Shown: in pieces, positions 9,903-20,851 of the stretch
Numbering within the stretch: position 1 is the stretch's first letter
How the letters are laid out: each line of letters begins with the position of its first letter
Origin: Hyphodiscus hymeniophilus
Lineage: Eukaryota > Ascomycota > Leotiomycetes > Helotiales > Hyphodiscaceae
NCBI GenBank assembly: GCA_016508695.1
Contig: VNKQ01000002.1
Span: 1,364,001 to 1,428,000, forward strand
Direction of reading: 5' to 3'
DNA: 64,000 nt
Translations under genes and position numbers: made by a program
The notes under the pieces: generated by a model
The model's database searches: none
Told to the model about the DNA's origin: nothing
The model's input: only the letters and a program-made list of their open reading frames with translations

Positions 9903-12900
9903 ATGAGCACTTCCATAACTCCCGACACGCGGACACAAGGCCTGCGAGAACGAAATGTTTCTCTTATGGTTACCGAGGAGAGTTCCTCTGCCCTGAGTAG
10001 TGGCCAGGAGACACCACAAAATGAGGAAGAGGCGAAAGGGAAAGAGAAGAAGACGTTTGGTAGAACGCCCGATGGAACTAGTAAGTGGTGGCCTCGCTGG
10101 ACCATCCTCCCGCCATTGACTGACTTCGTCTGCTAACTCGCTGCAGTTTTCACAGTCCCGCAGACTGAAGACATGGTTTCCCAGCTCATCGATCCCCGCC
10201 AACCGAAGAACTTCTCTGACGTGGTAGTATTGGCCGTCCTTGCTCTGCACATGCTAGCACTGTACATGCTGCCGGCCTACCTCAAACAACCTATATTTGC
10301 GATCATATTCTTGTTCTGGAGAGGCTGCTACAATATTGGAATTGGGTACCTACTGCGCATACAGTCAAATCATCGACGCTTGGTAGCCTGGGCGAAGCGG
10401 TGGAATCTCTTTGAAAATCCAGATACTGGGAAGAATCCACGACCATGGCTATATAGACTGATCAAACGCGAGTTAGAGACCAAGATCCCTGAGGACTATA
10501 AGTTCGAGGAAGCACCAGTCGAATACAACACATGGCTGGTGTTCCGAAGAGTGGTGGATTTAATCTTGATGTGTGATTTCACGTCATATTGTCTATTCGC
10601 TATTGCTTGCGGTGGTCGACCCTCAGGAGAGGGTCTAGCTATGTCCGTAGCGCGTTGGATAACCGGCATCATTCTCGTTGGCTTCAACCTTTGGGTTAAG
10701 CTGGACGCCCATCGAGTTGTGAAGGACTATGCTTGGTACTGGGGAGATTTCTTCTACCTGATTGATCAAGAATTGACCTTCGATGGAGTCTTCGAAATGG
10801 CTCCTCACCCTATGTACTCTGTAGGATATGCAGGGTACTACGGTATCTCTATGATGGCTGCGAGCTATAGCGTGCTATTCATCTCGATCGTTGCCCATGC
10901 AGCCCAGTTCGCCTTTCTCGTATATATCGAGAATCCTCATATTGAAAAGACGTACAATCCGCCGCCGCCGAGAAAGCGAGAAGACAATCCTACCATTAGC
11001 GACATCGAACATGCAAACGCTTCCGCAGCACGTAGAGAAGGCATCGAATACCATATGCAGCTTGATGGCAATGCGAAACCAGTAGCAACACAACCTTCGA
11101 CTGTCCATAATCTTATGGGTGTCGGAAATATTGATCTCTTCCGAATCACCGACGTTTCTGTGTTGCTTCTACAGGCACTCATGATCATAATAACTGCTTG
11201 CACCCCGTCAACACCGATATACCAAGCACTATTTGTCGTCAACGCTGCTTTATGGCGTGTGTGGTACACTTTTGGACTAGGTGTTGTTCTTGACAGGCAG
11301 TCGAAGATGAAGATGTGGACCCGCCATTTTGTTAAGTTCGGGGACAGCACGGATGAAGCCTGGAGACAGTGGAAGGGTATGTATCATCTCAGCATGACGA
11401 TGGCTTATGCTAGTTTCATTGCTGCCACTTGGAAGATGTACTCCTTGCCAGCAGACTGGGGCTATGGACTTGTGCTGTTAAAGCATGTCGTTGGAGTTGG
11501 CCTTGTTGCTCTTCAAATCTGGACCGCTGTCAGCATCTATGAATCTATTGGCGAGTTCGGATGGTTCTTCGGTGACTTCTTCTTCGATCACGCCCCAAAG
11601 CTTACATACAGTGGCATTTACAGATATCTAAACAATCCGGAACGCATCATTGGACTAGCTGGTGTTTGGGGAGCCGTGTTCATCACGAGCAGCAGAGCTA
11701 TCTTTTTCCTGGCCCTTCTCAGCCATATTTCGACCCTTGCTTTCATCCAATTTGTTGAAAAGCCTCACATGCAGAAGCTTTATGGAAGAAATCTGAGACC
11801 CGAAGCCGGTATCTCCAAGACTATTAGACGTTCTCTACCGCCTCCACTGAAGAAGTGGCAAGGGAGTGTTGACAAGGTCTTGGGTGAGACTGGCCACTTT
11901 GTCGAGGACTTCTTGGACGCTGCAAGACCGAAATTGGCCGCTGGAGTCTCTACAATATTCCGGGACACTTCGGCACTGTTCAGCCAATACCCGGCACGAC
12001 TTACTTTGACCCGCCTGGCCCCCGATTTGGCGGGTTTTGACCCTCGAGATTATTCCCTTACCATCGAAGGAACGCCATCATCTGCCTTGACTGCAAGCGA
12101 CCGGGCTTCTGGAAAAGAGGGTCTATCAGCAAGATTTTCTATTACTCGTCAAGACGGGTTCAAGCCTTTAGTGTTTGAATATGGTGCACTCATTACGGTG
12201 AAATGGACCGCTCCGATCAACCACAGCAAGGCAGACTGGGTAGGCCTTTATATGGTTGCAGACAACGCATCTCGAGAAGTAACCCGTATATCATCTGCCG
12301 GCCGCTGGGTGGCAACTGTTCCCAACGAGTACGAAGACACACCAGCGGATAAAGGCATTCTCGTCTCGAACAAACTTGTTTCCGGAGCGAAGCGTGAGGA
12401 CGGCTCAACATACAGCTACATGGAGGGAGAAATGCTATTTGAAGGCGACAAGCTCTTCTGGAATCAAGGCGTCTTCGAATTCCGCTACCATCACGATGGC
12501 AAGCATAACGTTATGGCTATATCCCTACCCTTTGAGATCCGAATTGGCCGCTTTGACGAAGAAGATGTGGAGATTGACTCAAACGGGCTCATTCGCACTG
12601 CAGTCGAGAATGCCTTATTACCTGTAGTCAGGAACTGTTTCGACCGCGACCCTGATATCGCACCGACCACTGTGGACGAAAGCTTCGGAAGTCTAGTAGA
12701 AAGAGATGGCAAGTATGCAAAGCGAGTCATCTTTGCAGTACATCAGATGTTTGGGATCGAATTCGCGCCTGGCGTTGTGCTCGCTGATGGCAACGTAAAG
12801 AAGCTAGCATGGAGGATTTGCAATGCTAAGCAGGTTTTGGTATGCCCCAAATCACTGTCTCTTTATTACCTCAAAGGCTTCTGACACATTGACTAACTGT

Positions 12901-12977
12901 TGCATCATTAGGCTCCTTATAGCATGTCACACTCAAAGGGGAACACTACCCCGACTGGGACCGGGGAGAAGTTTTAG
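9903..12977 (+). CDS. CHO2: Phosphatidylethanolamine N-methyltransferase Cho2
   Basis: Three exons (9903-10080, 10147-12839, 12912-12977) give 978 aa, the normal size for fungal Cho2. Intron 1 has GTAAGT..TGCAG; intron 2 (GTATGC..CATTAG) removes the stop at 12884 and restores the expected end NAKQVLAPYSMSHSKG. The enzyme is an ER multi-span protein that performs the first SAM-dependent methylation of phosphatidylethanolamine toward phosphatidylcholine. The sequence shows the tandem half-structure of the family: a first membrane/methyltransferase half with HPMYSVGYAGYYG near residue 280, and a second with YLNNPERIIGLAGVWG near residue 553, followed by a soluble C-terminal domain (about 640-950). 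The N-terminal 60 residues are a hydrophilic leader. The residual methylations are normally done by Opi3, which is not in this window. Confidence 0.96.
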
Positions 12978-13482
12978 ATGGTGGCATTGGGAGGTTTGGG
13001 TTTAGACGCGGTGATACCCCGAGAAAACTTGTTGCTGGTATGTGTTGCAATTGCGGATCTGCATGGAGGTAGTATAAAAGTACTTGAAGGTAGTCATATT
13101 TCAGACCAATAACAATTGCGTCGAAAGTTGTTTCCTCGATTGTGTCAACCATCATTTGTCTAATCCCAGGGTAAAAAGCTGTTCAAGTTCGGTAAGAACA
13201 GGCGACTAAATGTTCTTCTAAGCCCTGCGCATCACTCCCCAAGAACCAGAAATTATCCATGAAAAACAAGCCTGAAGATTATTGGGAGATCATACCTTGA
13301 TCTGGTAGGAAGGTCATCCTTTAAACGAGTCGGCTTTTCTGGGCAACTTTATCCCGTGATTTCGCGTTCAAGCTCGTCACGCTCGAGTACCCAGTACTGA
13401 AGCCAAGTGTGACCGTTTCCTCCACCTCCTTGACCCTCGCTCCAAGTTTATCAATTACATCAATCTCCTTCCTTCTTTCACA
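12978..13482. other. Intergenic region between CHO2 and DcpS gene
   Basis: These 505 bases carry the CHO2 3' flank and the leader of the downstream gene, whose last 100 bases are rich in CTCC/CTTC pyrimidine tracts. No gene is seen. Confidence 0.6.
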
Positions 13483-14509
13483 ATGGGCGATTTCATTACC
13501 AACCCAGAAGCTCTCGTCCCAGCTTTCAAGCTGGAACGGATCTTGAATCAAGGTCAAAGCTACCCTACCTTGATCCTCTTCCTGCCACGCCCATTAACGC
13601 TTCGCAGATCAAGCGGGACGCCGCACAGTACTCTTCGGCTCAATTGACTCCCAATCCGCTATCCTCATCCTCGAACGGGCCCCGTTTCCAACCTCGAGCG
13701 CCTACCTTTCTAGAACACCATCCTCCCTGAGCACGCTCAAGAACTTGGGCGCAAATGATGTCTACTTCTGGTACATGGCCACCAGCGGTCTTCCGTCCAC
13801 CTCAACAGGCGAAGACTTTCCAGACCTGAAGATCAACCTGATATATCCATGCACAGAAAAGCATGTCAAGAAATACAGCAAGCAAGGAGTGCGGATGGTA
13901 GTCGAAACGCCCGAGATCTACGCCCAGAGAGTCCGGCCTGACATGCTGTCGCAGCGAGAACAAGGGCGCTTGAACTGGGTATGGAATATCATAGACGGCA
14001 AGACGGAAGTCGAGGACGTGATATATCGTACACCATTAGGACAGCATGGCGAAGAAGGATTTCTGTTGGTGCCGGATCTGAACTGGGATCGGGAGACGAT
14101 GGAGAGTCTACATCTGTTAGGCTTGGTGGAGCGGCGGGATATCTGGAGTTTGAGGGATCTGAAGAAGAAACATATTCCTTGGTTACGGCATATGAGGGAG
14201 AAATTTCTTGAGGCTACGACCAGCACGTATGGGGAGCTGGAGAGGGATCAGTTGAAGCTGTATGTGCATTACCAACCCACATATTACCACTTCCACATAC
14301 ATATCGTGCATGTGGCACTCGAGGCTGGGGCTACACAAGCTACGGGGAAGGCGATCGGATTGGAGAGCATTATTGAGCAGCTGGAGTCTATGGCAGGCAA
14401 CGAGGAGAGCGGGATGGATGGTATAGAATTACATTATACGATTGGAGAAGCCTCCGAGCTTTGGACAGAGATCTTCGAACCGCTTAAGAACGATAGAGCT
14501 TCTCGATAG
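13483..14509 (+). CDS. Scavenger mRNA decapping enzyme DcpS (Dcs1-like)
   Basis: Two exons: 13483-13552 and 13608-14509, with a 55-nt intron (GTCAAAG..TCGCAG). Splicing joins ALVPAFKLERILNQ to DQAGRRTVLFG, the expected N-terminal swapped domain of the family, and gives 323 aa (usual size 320-350). The histidine triad HFHIHIVH lies at residues 251-258; H253 or H255 supplies the nucleophile position of HIT hydrolases. The enzyme hydrolyses the m7GpppN cap left after 3'-5' mRNA decay, releasing m7GMP. The 3' end of the frame overlaps the end of the converging GILT-like gene by 26 bp. Confidence 0.95.
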
Positions 14510-15443
14510 CTATGACAAGATCATTAGTTCCAGACCCGTTAGGGCAGTCCTTCCATTCTCCCCCGTCGCGGATGCAGTATATTTCTTCGTTGACTCGCAC
14601 CGTGCATGATTTCGTTACCCCGGCCTGGGATTTGCCCTCAGCATACGGTCTCACTGGATAGGAGATATTTAGAACTTACATCTGCGCTCCTCCTGACACT
14701 ATCCCTTAACATACCTACGCCAAATCCGCCATCATCACTCACGGCACACTTGTCCAACTCTGCCAGATCCATGCCATGCTCCAAAGCACAATCCGCCATC
14801 AAATCATGCTGTGGGATATCTTGGTAATCGCGACTCAGGCACATAGTAAAGCCCAAGTATATCTTGGGATCAGGGTAGAGATTGGCTGCGCAAAGTTCGA
14901 CGATGTTCCCCATGCACTCTTCGGGGCCATGCATACACGCAACGCCATCGTTCTCTGTGGGACTGAAAGATGTCAGATCTCATCCAGTGCTGGCATACAG
15001 GACACTTACGTTCCGATATACGAAAGCGTGAAGTTGACCTTGTCGTAAATTCGTTGCATGGTCGGCAATATCTGTGATGAGGGGATTAGTGGTGGGTAAG
15101 AGAAACGGATAGAGCGAGAGGGAGGGGGACAAACCATGAGCTTCAAACAATCCCTCGCATCCGGGCATTTGCTCATGATATGCGCCTCGAAAGGCACCAG
15201 CTCCTTCGATACAGTGGGTCTCCAAGTATTCTCGGGCAATTTCTGATGGCAATTCAGAGGCCAGAAGTTCGGTCTGAAGTGTATCGTGAAAAGGACATAG
15301 CAGAGTGCAACTGCGAGGAAACCAATAGCCAAAGGACGAGCTCTCCTCACAGGAACGCTGGTCAACATCCTTTCGTCTTTCTCATAATCGCTAGCAGGGC
15401 GCTTGATATCGTTTGCAAAACTCGGTAATTCGGTGACCTTCAT
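14484..15443 (-). CDS. GILT-family (lysosomal thiol reductase-like) single-pass membrane protein
   Basis: Four exons: 15443-15135, 15071-15010, 14962-14680, 14624-14484 (264 aa). All three introns are short (63, 47, 55 nt) with GTTTGT, GTAAGT and GTAAGT donors, and every junction keeps frame. A hydrophobic segment at about 37-56 looks like a signal anchor. The GILT domain follows, with VPFEAHIMSKCPDARDC (C93, C99), the CMHGPEECMGN region, the LYPDPKIYLGF segment and CALEHGMD. Animal GILT enzymes have a CxxC active site; here the second cysteine position is Ala (CPDA), and the next Cys is six residues on. A disulfide-reducing activity is therefore uncertain. The 3' end overlaps the DcpS coding end. 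It shares a 266-bp divergent promoter with the hexokinase gene. Confidence 0.88.
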
Positions 15444-15709
15444 GTTGATGAACACCAATCTGCCATATATTTGTTAACTTGTTAACGATTTGGGCAGTTG
15501 AAGCTCTGACAAATGAGGCGCCTCTTGGCGCTAATAAATACACCACCGCAAAACAACCCGGTAAACCCCACCACAGCAAGCCTGTCCTTATGCATCATCC
15601 TCCGCATCGAGGCCGAGCCCCTAACGACCTACATATATATATATATATATATATTATCACACCACATACATATATAAATCTATAACGTGGGAAATGAAAG
15701 TGCTCTTCA
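15444..15709. promoter_or_regulatory. Short divergent promoter with (AT)11 tract
   Basis: Only 266 bp separate the ATGs of the GILT-like gene (leftward) and the hexokinase-like gene (rightward). The region contains an alternating AT run at 15633-15654 and a TATATAAAT at about 15671-15679, 31 bp before the rightward ATG. Either AT element could serve as a TATA-like or nucleosome-depleting sequence; this is inference from position. Confidence 0.5.
15633..15654. repeat. (AT)11 microsatellite
   Basis: Eleven uninterrupted AT dinucleotides lie inside the divergent promoter. Length is likely to vary between isolates. Confidence 0.85.
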
Positions 15710-17644
15710 ATGGCTGATGTAGAGCAATTCCTGCAGCCCCTTCATATTGACATTCCTAAGATTCATAGTCTTGCGAGGGCTTTCGCCAGTACATTTGCGA
15801 CGCTCGCATCTGAGAGCGAAGCCCAGTTCTTGCCAACTCCGATTTCGGATAGCGTCTTGAGGCCAGAGGGGGATGAGAAAGGGAGGTGAGTAAGGATTTT
15901 CTCTTTGTGTAGATTTATGGTCGATTTAGTTGTGATCTTGTAAGAAATTGTTCATCTTGTTAGGGCAATTCAATGTCTCAAAATCCCAGAACGATTCGGA
16001 TTGCAATGGCCCAAAGAATGGAAAGGTCTTAATCTGACATGGTATTTTGTGAAGCAACGGAGCTTCCGTTGACATCTATATGATATGTTGTCTTGGGAGG
16101 CTGTAAGATCATTATTGAGCCAGTTTGACTGACAGAGCCAATGCCCAGGTACCTTGCAATCGATATGTGAGTAGTCTCTACGGGTTGTCCGTTTCAACCT
16201 AACTGTGGATAGAGGAGGCACAAACCTACGAGTTGGCTTCATAGAGCTATTGGGTCCCTCCGACCTCTCCATGAATGGCACAGCTTCCAGCAAGAATGGA
16301 AATGAGGATGTAGGGTCACGTGTCCAACGACAACTTGAGAAATCATGGCCCATTGGAGAAATACTCAAGCAGAATAAGGGCGAGGACCTTTTCAAATGGA
16401 TAGGAGAATGTGTGGCAGAGGTAGTTCTGGATGGATGCCGAGCGTGGCCTGGGCTAACGGATCCCTTGCCAATGGGCGTCACATTTTCCTTCCCCATGGT
16501 GTTAGGTTCTCCCCCTACTCTTCAAACTATACTGATTTGAAGCAGCCAACGCACGTTGTCTGATGCTACACTCATGGGTATGGGTAAAGGATTCGCCGTG
16601 CAGTCAAAACTTGATTTAGCCGAATTGCTCATGACCGGCTACGAAAGGTCTCGATTGCCCTCGTTACCCCGGATTGAGATAGTAGCTATTTGCAACGACA
16701 CCGTTGCTACGCTTGTGTCTTTTGCCTACCAGCTTCGGAAGAATCCCAGAAGAAAAGCAGCTATGGGTCTTATTGTTGGCACAGGCTGTAATGCTACTAT
16801 TCCATTGGCACTAAGCAAATTGCATCCAAGCAAGAGACCAAAGTCTGTCAAAGTCCTAGATGATCGCGAGGCGGGTGACCTCAAGATTACGATTAATACT
16901 GAATGGACTATTAAAGGCGCAGCAGGCCCTTTGCATGATTTGGGGTTCATCACAGAATGGGACTCGATTTTGGATACTGAAGGTGAAGCTCCTGGATTCC
17001 AACCTTTTGAGTACATGACTGCCGGCCGCTACCTTGGAGAGCTCGGCCGGTTGATTATCGTGGATTACTTTACGACCCATCTACACATACCTAAGTCCTC
17101 TCTTCCCAGTAAGTTATTAGTACGGCATGGTCTCACGACAACATTTCTAGGGAACATTGGTCTGCATTTGAGTGCTGTGGAGCCCTCATTGGTAAAGCAA
17201 CTCGACACAGAATTGCCTCCATTAACTACTCCTGATTCCTGGAAATGGACCGCGGAGGCAGCAGAAACGGTGCTGGCAATAGCCAAAACCGTACAACGCC
17301 GAGCAGCTGGACTGGTCGCCGCAGCCGTTATCGGACTGTTGGCGTGTGCAGATGAACTTCACTTGAATGCGTCTTCGTCCACCAGGGAAAAGCCTAGCGG
17401 CGGGTCAAAACATAATTTGACGCCTGTGGTAGAAGAGCTGATGGTCGGGTACACAGGAGGCTGTATTATGCATTTCCAAGACTATTTAGGTGATTGTCAA
17501 GATTTCTTGGATAGTATCATAGAAAAAGAATTTGGCGAAGGGGTCGCACCCCGAGTTGTCTTGCTTCCTTGTCATGATGGAGGTATCCTTGGCGCAGGAA
17601 TCTTGGCTGGGACGGTGCATAATGTCGCACATGACGCAAGGTGA
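15710..17644 (+). CDS. Hexokinase-family sugar kinase, N-acetylglucosamine kinase / XprF-like
   Basis: Five exons: 15710-15885, 15964-16041, 16149-16166, 16213-16500, 16546-17644 (552 aa). The third exon is only 18 nt and encodes YLAID of the phosphate-1 loop; splicing yields TWYLAIDIGGTNLRVGF. The fourth junction restores FSFPMVQRTLSDATLMGMGKG in pieces typical of hexokinases. Other landmarks are the catalytic Asp in CNDTVATL (about residue 237), the phosphate-2 GTGCNAT (about 264) and PFEYMTAGRYLGEL (about 339). Sequence style resembles the fungal GlcNAc-kinase and XprF group rather than glycolytic hexokinases; XprF-type proteins may regulate extracellular protease genes instead of acting in glycolysis. 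Which substrate it uses cannot be read from the sequence. Confidence 0.9.
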
Positions 17645-17887
17645 ATGGATAAGATGGATTTGGATACGGAACTTCGCATAGGTCCAGAGCACCAATATTC
17701 CTGATATCATAAGATGCTGGTTGGAGTAAAGTACGACGCGCAGCGTAAGCATTCGGATAATGATACAATGCATGGGCAAGAGAGGACGGGGTAAATCTCG
17801 ACGCCAGCCACAGACGCATTCCCAAAGGATATGCAGTCTGCAATAGTTATTTCATTGTTATACAGTCCCTCTCCAAACCTACAATGC

Positions 17888-20292
17888 TCAGTGATAACCA
17901 TTCGCGCCATTCCCGTTGCTTAAACCCAGCAGCTCCTCCTTTCGTGCTCTATACAAATCCTGAGCCTCTCTCTCCCTCTTCGCCACAAACCCAACTTCGT
18001 CTCTCAGTCCTTCCAGTCTCCGTGTTATAGCGGCTTCTTCAGAGATCTGCAGGGTGCGGAACGCATCAAGGGAATAGGTCGCTTTGGTGAGTGCTTCTGA
18101 TGCTTCGCTGATTTTTTGGCGTATAATTTTCGATCGTTGTTGGTAACCTCCGAGATGGAGGGCGAGTTTCTTTTCCATTTTGTTGCCTTTTTCGGCGGTG
18201 GAGACGATGGAGTCTTGAATATTCTGTGGCTTGTTAGACTATGAGACTCGATGAATTAATAGGGTTAGGAACATACGTCAAAAGCTTCAACGAGCATCTG
18301 ATGTTCATTGATCTCATCATCATCTCCATAAGCGCTCAGTCCTGGGAGCAGGGAAGAACTATGAGCATCGGCCCAGGCTGCTTGGAAAGCAGAAGATCCC
18401 ACCTCCGCTAATTCGCGAGGAACTTCCAAAGCAATCATCAAACGTGCCTGAGCAAGTGCATCGTCGTCAAATGTCTCCAGAGGTTGTGAAGTGCATTTCA
18501 CTTTGGTGCCTTTGGAAGGAAATCTTAATGCATCATTCGCTAATAGCAAAGCAGCTTCATGAGCAATCAGAACTTCCTCGGACTGGGAATGAGAATATGC
18601 ACTCTGTACCAGAGCATTGATGTCGATCACCGTTGGTCTAGGAAGACCTCGTTGAACAGCCTGTGTCCGTCTTGCGAAATCTAGTTTCTCTTGAGCTTCT
18701 CGAATCTGTCGTGCTCGGCGATCTCGAAGCTCTGCGTCCTCCTCAGAAATCTGTTCAGCTCCCATAGACTCTTGCTGCTCCTCGGGTAACTCCAATTCCC
18801 ACTCGGTATCTTTTGGTTTGGGCAATGATGCGAGGCTTTGCTTCAGCTGGTGCTTGAGAGCCATGTCGCGCAGCTTGATATCTTTTGGAGTGCTGCCAAC
18901 CAATTCCATGTCTCCCTCCGAATTGAGCGCGAAGCTATCTCGGGGAGTTCGCATTGGGGTAGCGCCTGGCCCTGGAGTTTGCCCAACACCATTGGATTGT
19001 CGGAAAGGCGTTGCCATGGGATTTGGTGTTTCAATTTGGTGTTTACGTGGGGTTACACCATCGAATCCTGTGCTGCCAGCACCCTCATGAAGGGGTGTAT
19101 TATCCCCACCTAATAGCGATGATTGAGTTTCTGTGAGGGCTCGAATATTCCTGATCTCGTTGGCAATATAATCCTCCTGAGCAGGAGCTCTGGGGGTCCT
19201 TATAGGGGCTCCACTGTTGATAGTCGAATATGTGTTTACCAGTCCTCTCGTAGCATCGTTCTCGCTGGCCCTTGCCATCAAGTTGGCTCTTTCTCCGACC
19301 ATACCCATCTTGACAATCTCTTCCAACTCTCCTTCTCCAACCTGTGGCGCTGGTAGCACTAAAGCTCGTCGCTTACTGCTCTGCTCTGCCTCGCGGATCT
19401 TTTGCATTTGGCCAGCCTTCATTGCAGCCTTGTATGAAGCGGACGGGGCATTCTGGTCATTCTTCTGCTTCTTTCGATCTGGATTCTCTTCCTGGTCTCC
19501 CTTGCGCTTATTCGCAAGCTGTTGTTTACGTGGATCAAAAGCCTCCCGCTCCTTCTCGTTCATGATAGCTTCTTCCTCGGTCTCATAAAATCCAGGAGCA
19601 GCTTTCCTCTCAAATGGAATATCGGCATTGTAGTCCATCTGGCCCTTCTTCCGGCTGGTAACCTTGATATTGATGCCAGCAGTTTTAAGTTCGCGGCGTT
19701 TCTGCAGGACAGCCAGTCTCCTCGACTCTTCCAGCTGACGCTCGCGAGCTTTCCGTTTTGCCTTCTTTCCCTGTGTATTCGCTAGACGAGCACGCGCCTC
19801 GCTCAGCATTTCCTTTTCGTCCTCATCCAAATCGATAGTATCGGGTCGAGCAGGCTTCGATTCGGGGTCTGGATCTACTTCGCCAGGACGTAGTTTTCGC
19901 ACATCTTCTGCCGATGGTGCTTTGTTCTCTCCTCCATCTGGTCCTCCAAGTCCAAGCTCTCCAGCCTCCTTCTGTTCGGCCTCGTCGAGTAGCTTCTGAT
20001 AACGTTCCAGGCACTGTGTTGCAGTTCTTCCAACAAGAGGAGCGATGGTACGCCATTGTGTTGGCATCAACTTTGCCAGATGTAACAGTTTCTCATCCTC
20101 TTCTTTGCTCCACTCGATTTTCCGAATGCCAGGATCGAGCCATTCGCTCCATCGAGCTTTACATTGCTTGGGGGTTTTGCGCGCGAGGAGTGAAGATACT
20201 CGAGCCCATTGGTTCAATCCGTATTTGGACACTGCACTTTTTAGGACCTCATCTTCTATGTTTGTCCATACTCCTCCTTTGACGACTGGCAT
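17888..20292 (-). CDS. CEF1: Pre-mRNA splicing factor Cef1 (Cdc5)
   Basis: Two exons: 20292-18277 and 18223-17888, joined by a 53-nt intron (GTATGT..CCACAG), give 783 aa. Two N-terminal Myb repeats (about residues 7-55 and 58-107) are clear from GGVWTNIEDEVLKSAV with KQCKARWSEWLDP and IEWSKEEDEKLLHLAK with ATQCLERYQKLLD. A long basic, coiled middle (about 150-300) and the Cdc5-specific region with TPRTPR-like threonine-proline repeats follow. The last exon encodes the C-terminal coiled coil that contacts other Prp19-complex (NTC) members. The protein acts in the nucleus in spliceosome activation. A CACGTG box lies 115 bp upstream of the ATG. Converges with the hexokinase gene. Confidence 0.96.
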
Positions 20293-20851
20293 AATGTCGG
20301 TTGGTTGGCGTCGCGTTGCGAAGTTGTAGATCTAAAAGTGCAGTCGCAAATAATTTGGAGTCAGCTCGCAGAATGGCTCAACTAGGCTAAGCGTAGCCGC
20401 GCTCATCACGTGACAACAATATGGCTTCTCCAAGGAAATCATCAATCTTATAATTACAGGCAGAAGTTACCTGGGCTGACATGCATGTTTGGCATATGTA
20501 GTACAAAACCTGTGTCTCTTGGAGAAGATTTTGTGTTCTGCCTATTCAAAAATATACAAACATATACACCAATGCATTCGTGGGGTAATTTGGCCCTCGT
20601 AATTGTACGCCCTAAATCCCACGCTGTTAATCCTACACCCAATTGGCTGCCGGACATGAATGTCGGCTAGGTATGAAATTCTCCCAACGCCCGAAAAATG
20701 CTTGTGCAACCATCCACCCGCTATGCTAGAAGCAAAGTCTAAAAGTCTAACATGACGCCGCGTCGACCTTCTCTGCCGTCAGAGCAGATACGATGGTTAT
20801 AGCAGATGCGTTACCGAATCTACCGTAAATTAATCGTTGATTCACTCCCGG
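20293..20851. other. Intergenic region between CEF1 and RPO41
   Basis: CEF1 promoter side with a CACGTG box at 20407-20412, then the RPO41 3' flank. Both genes run leftward. No other coding sequence is supportable. Confidence 0.6.
20407..20412. promoter_or_regulatory. CACGTG E-box upstream of CEF1
   Basis: The box (ATCACGTGAC) lies 115 bp upstream of the CEF1 ATG. See the similar boxes before the Arc1-like, DUF1115, ATP25 and exopolyphosphatase genes. Confidence 0.45.

Noticed and set aside
13321..13557. Minus-strand 78-codon frame over the DcpS start
   Set aside because: It is antisense to the first DcpS exon and promoter and has no domain.
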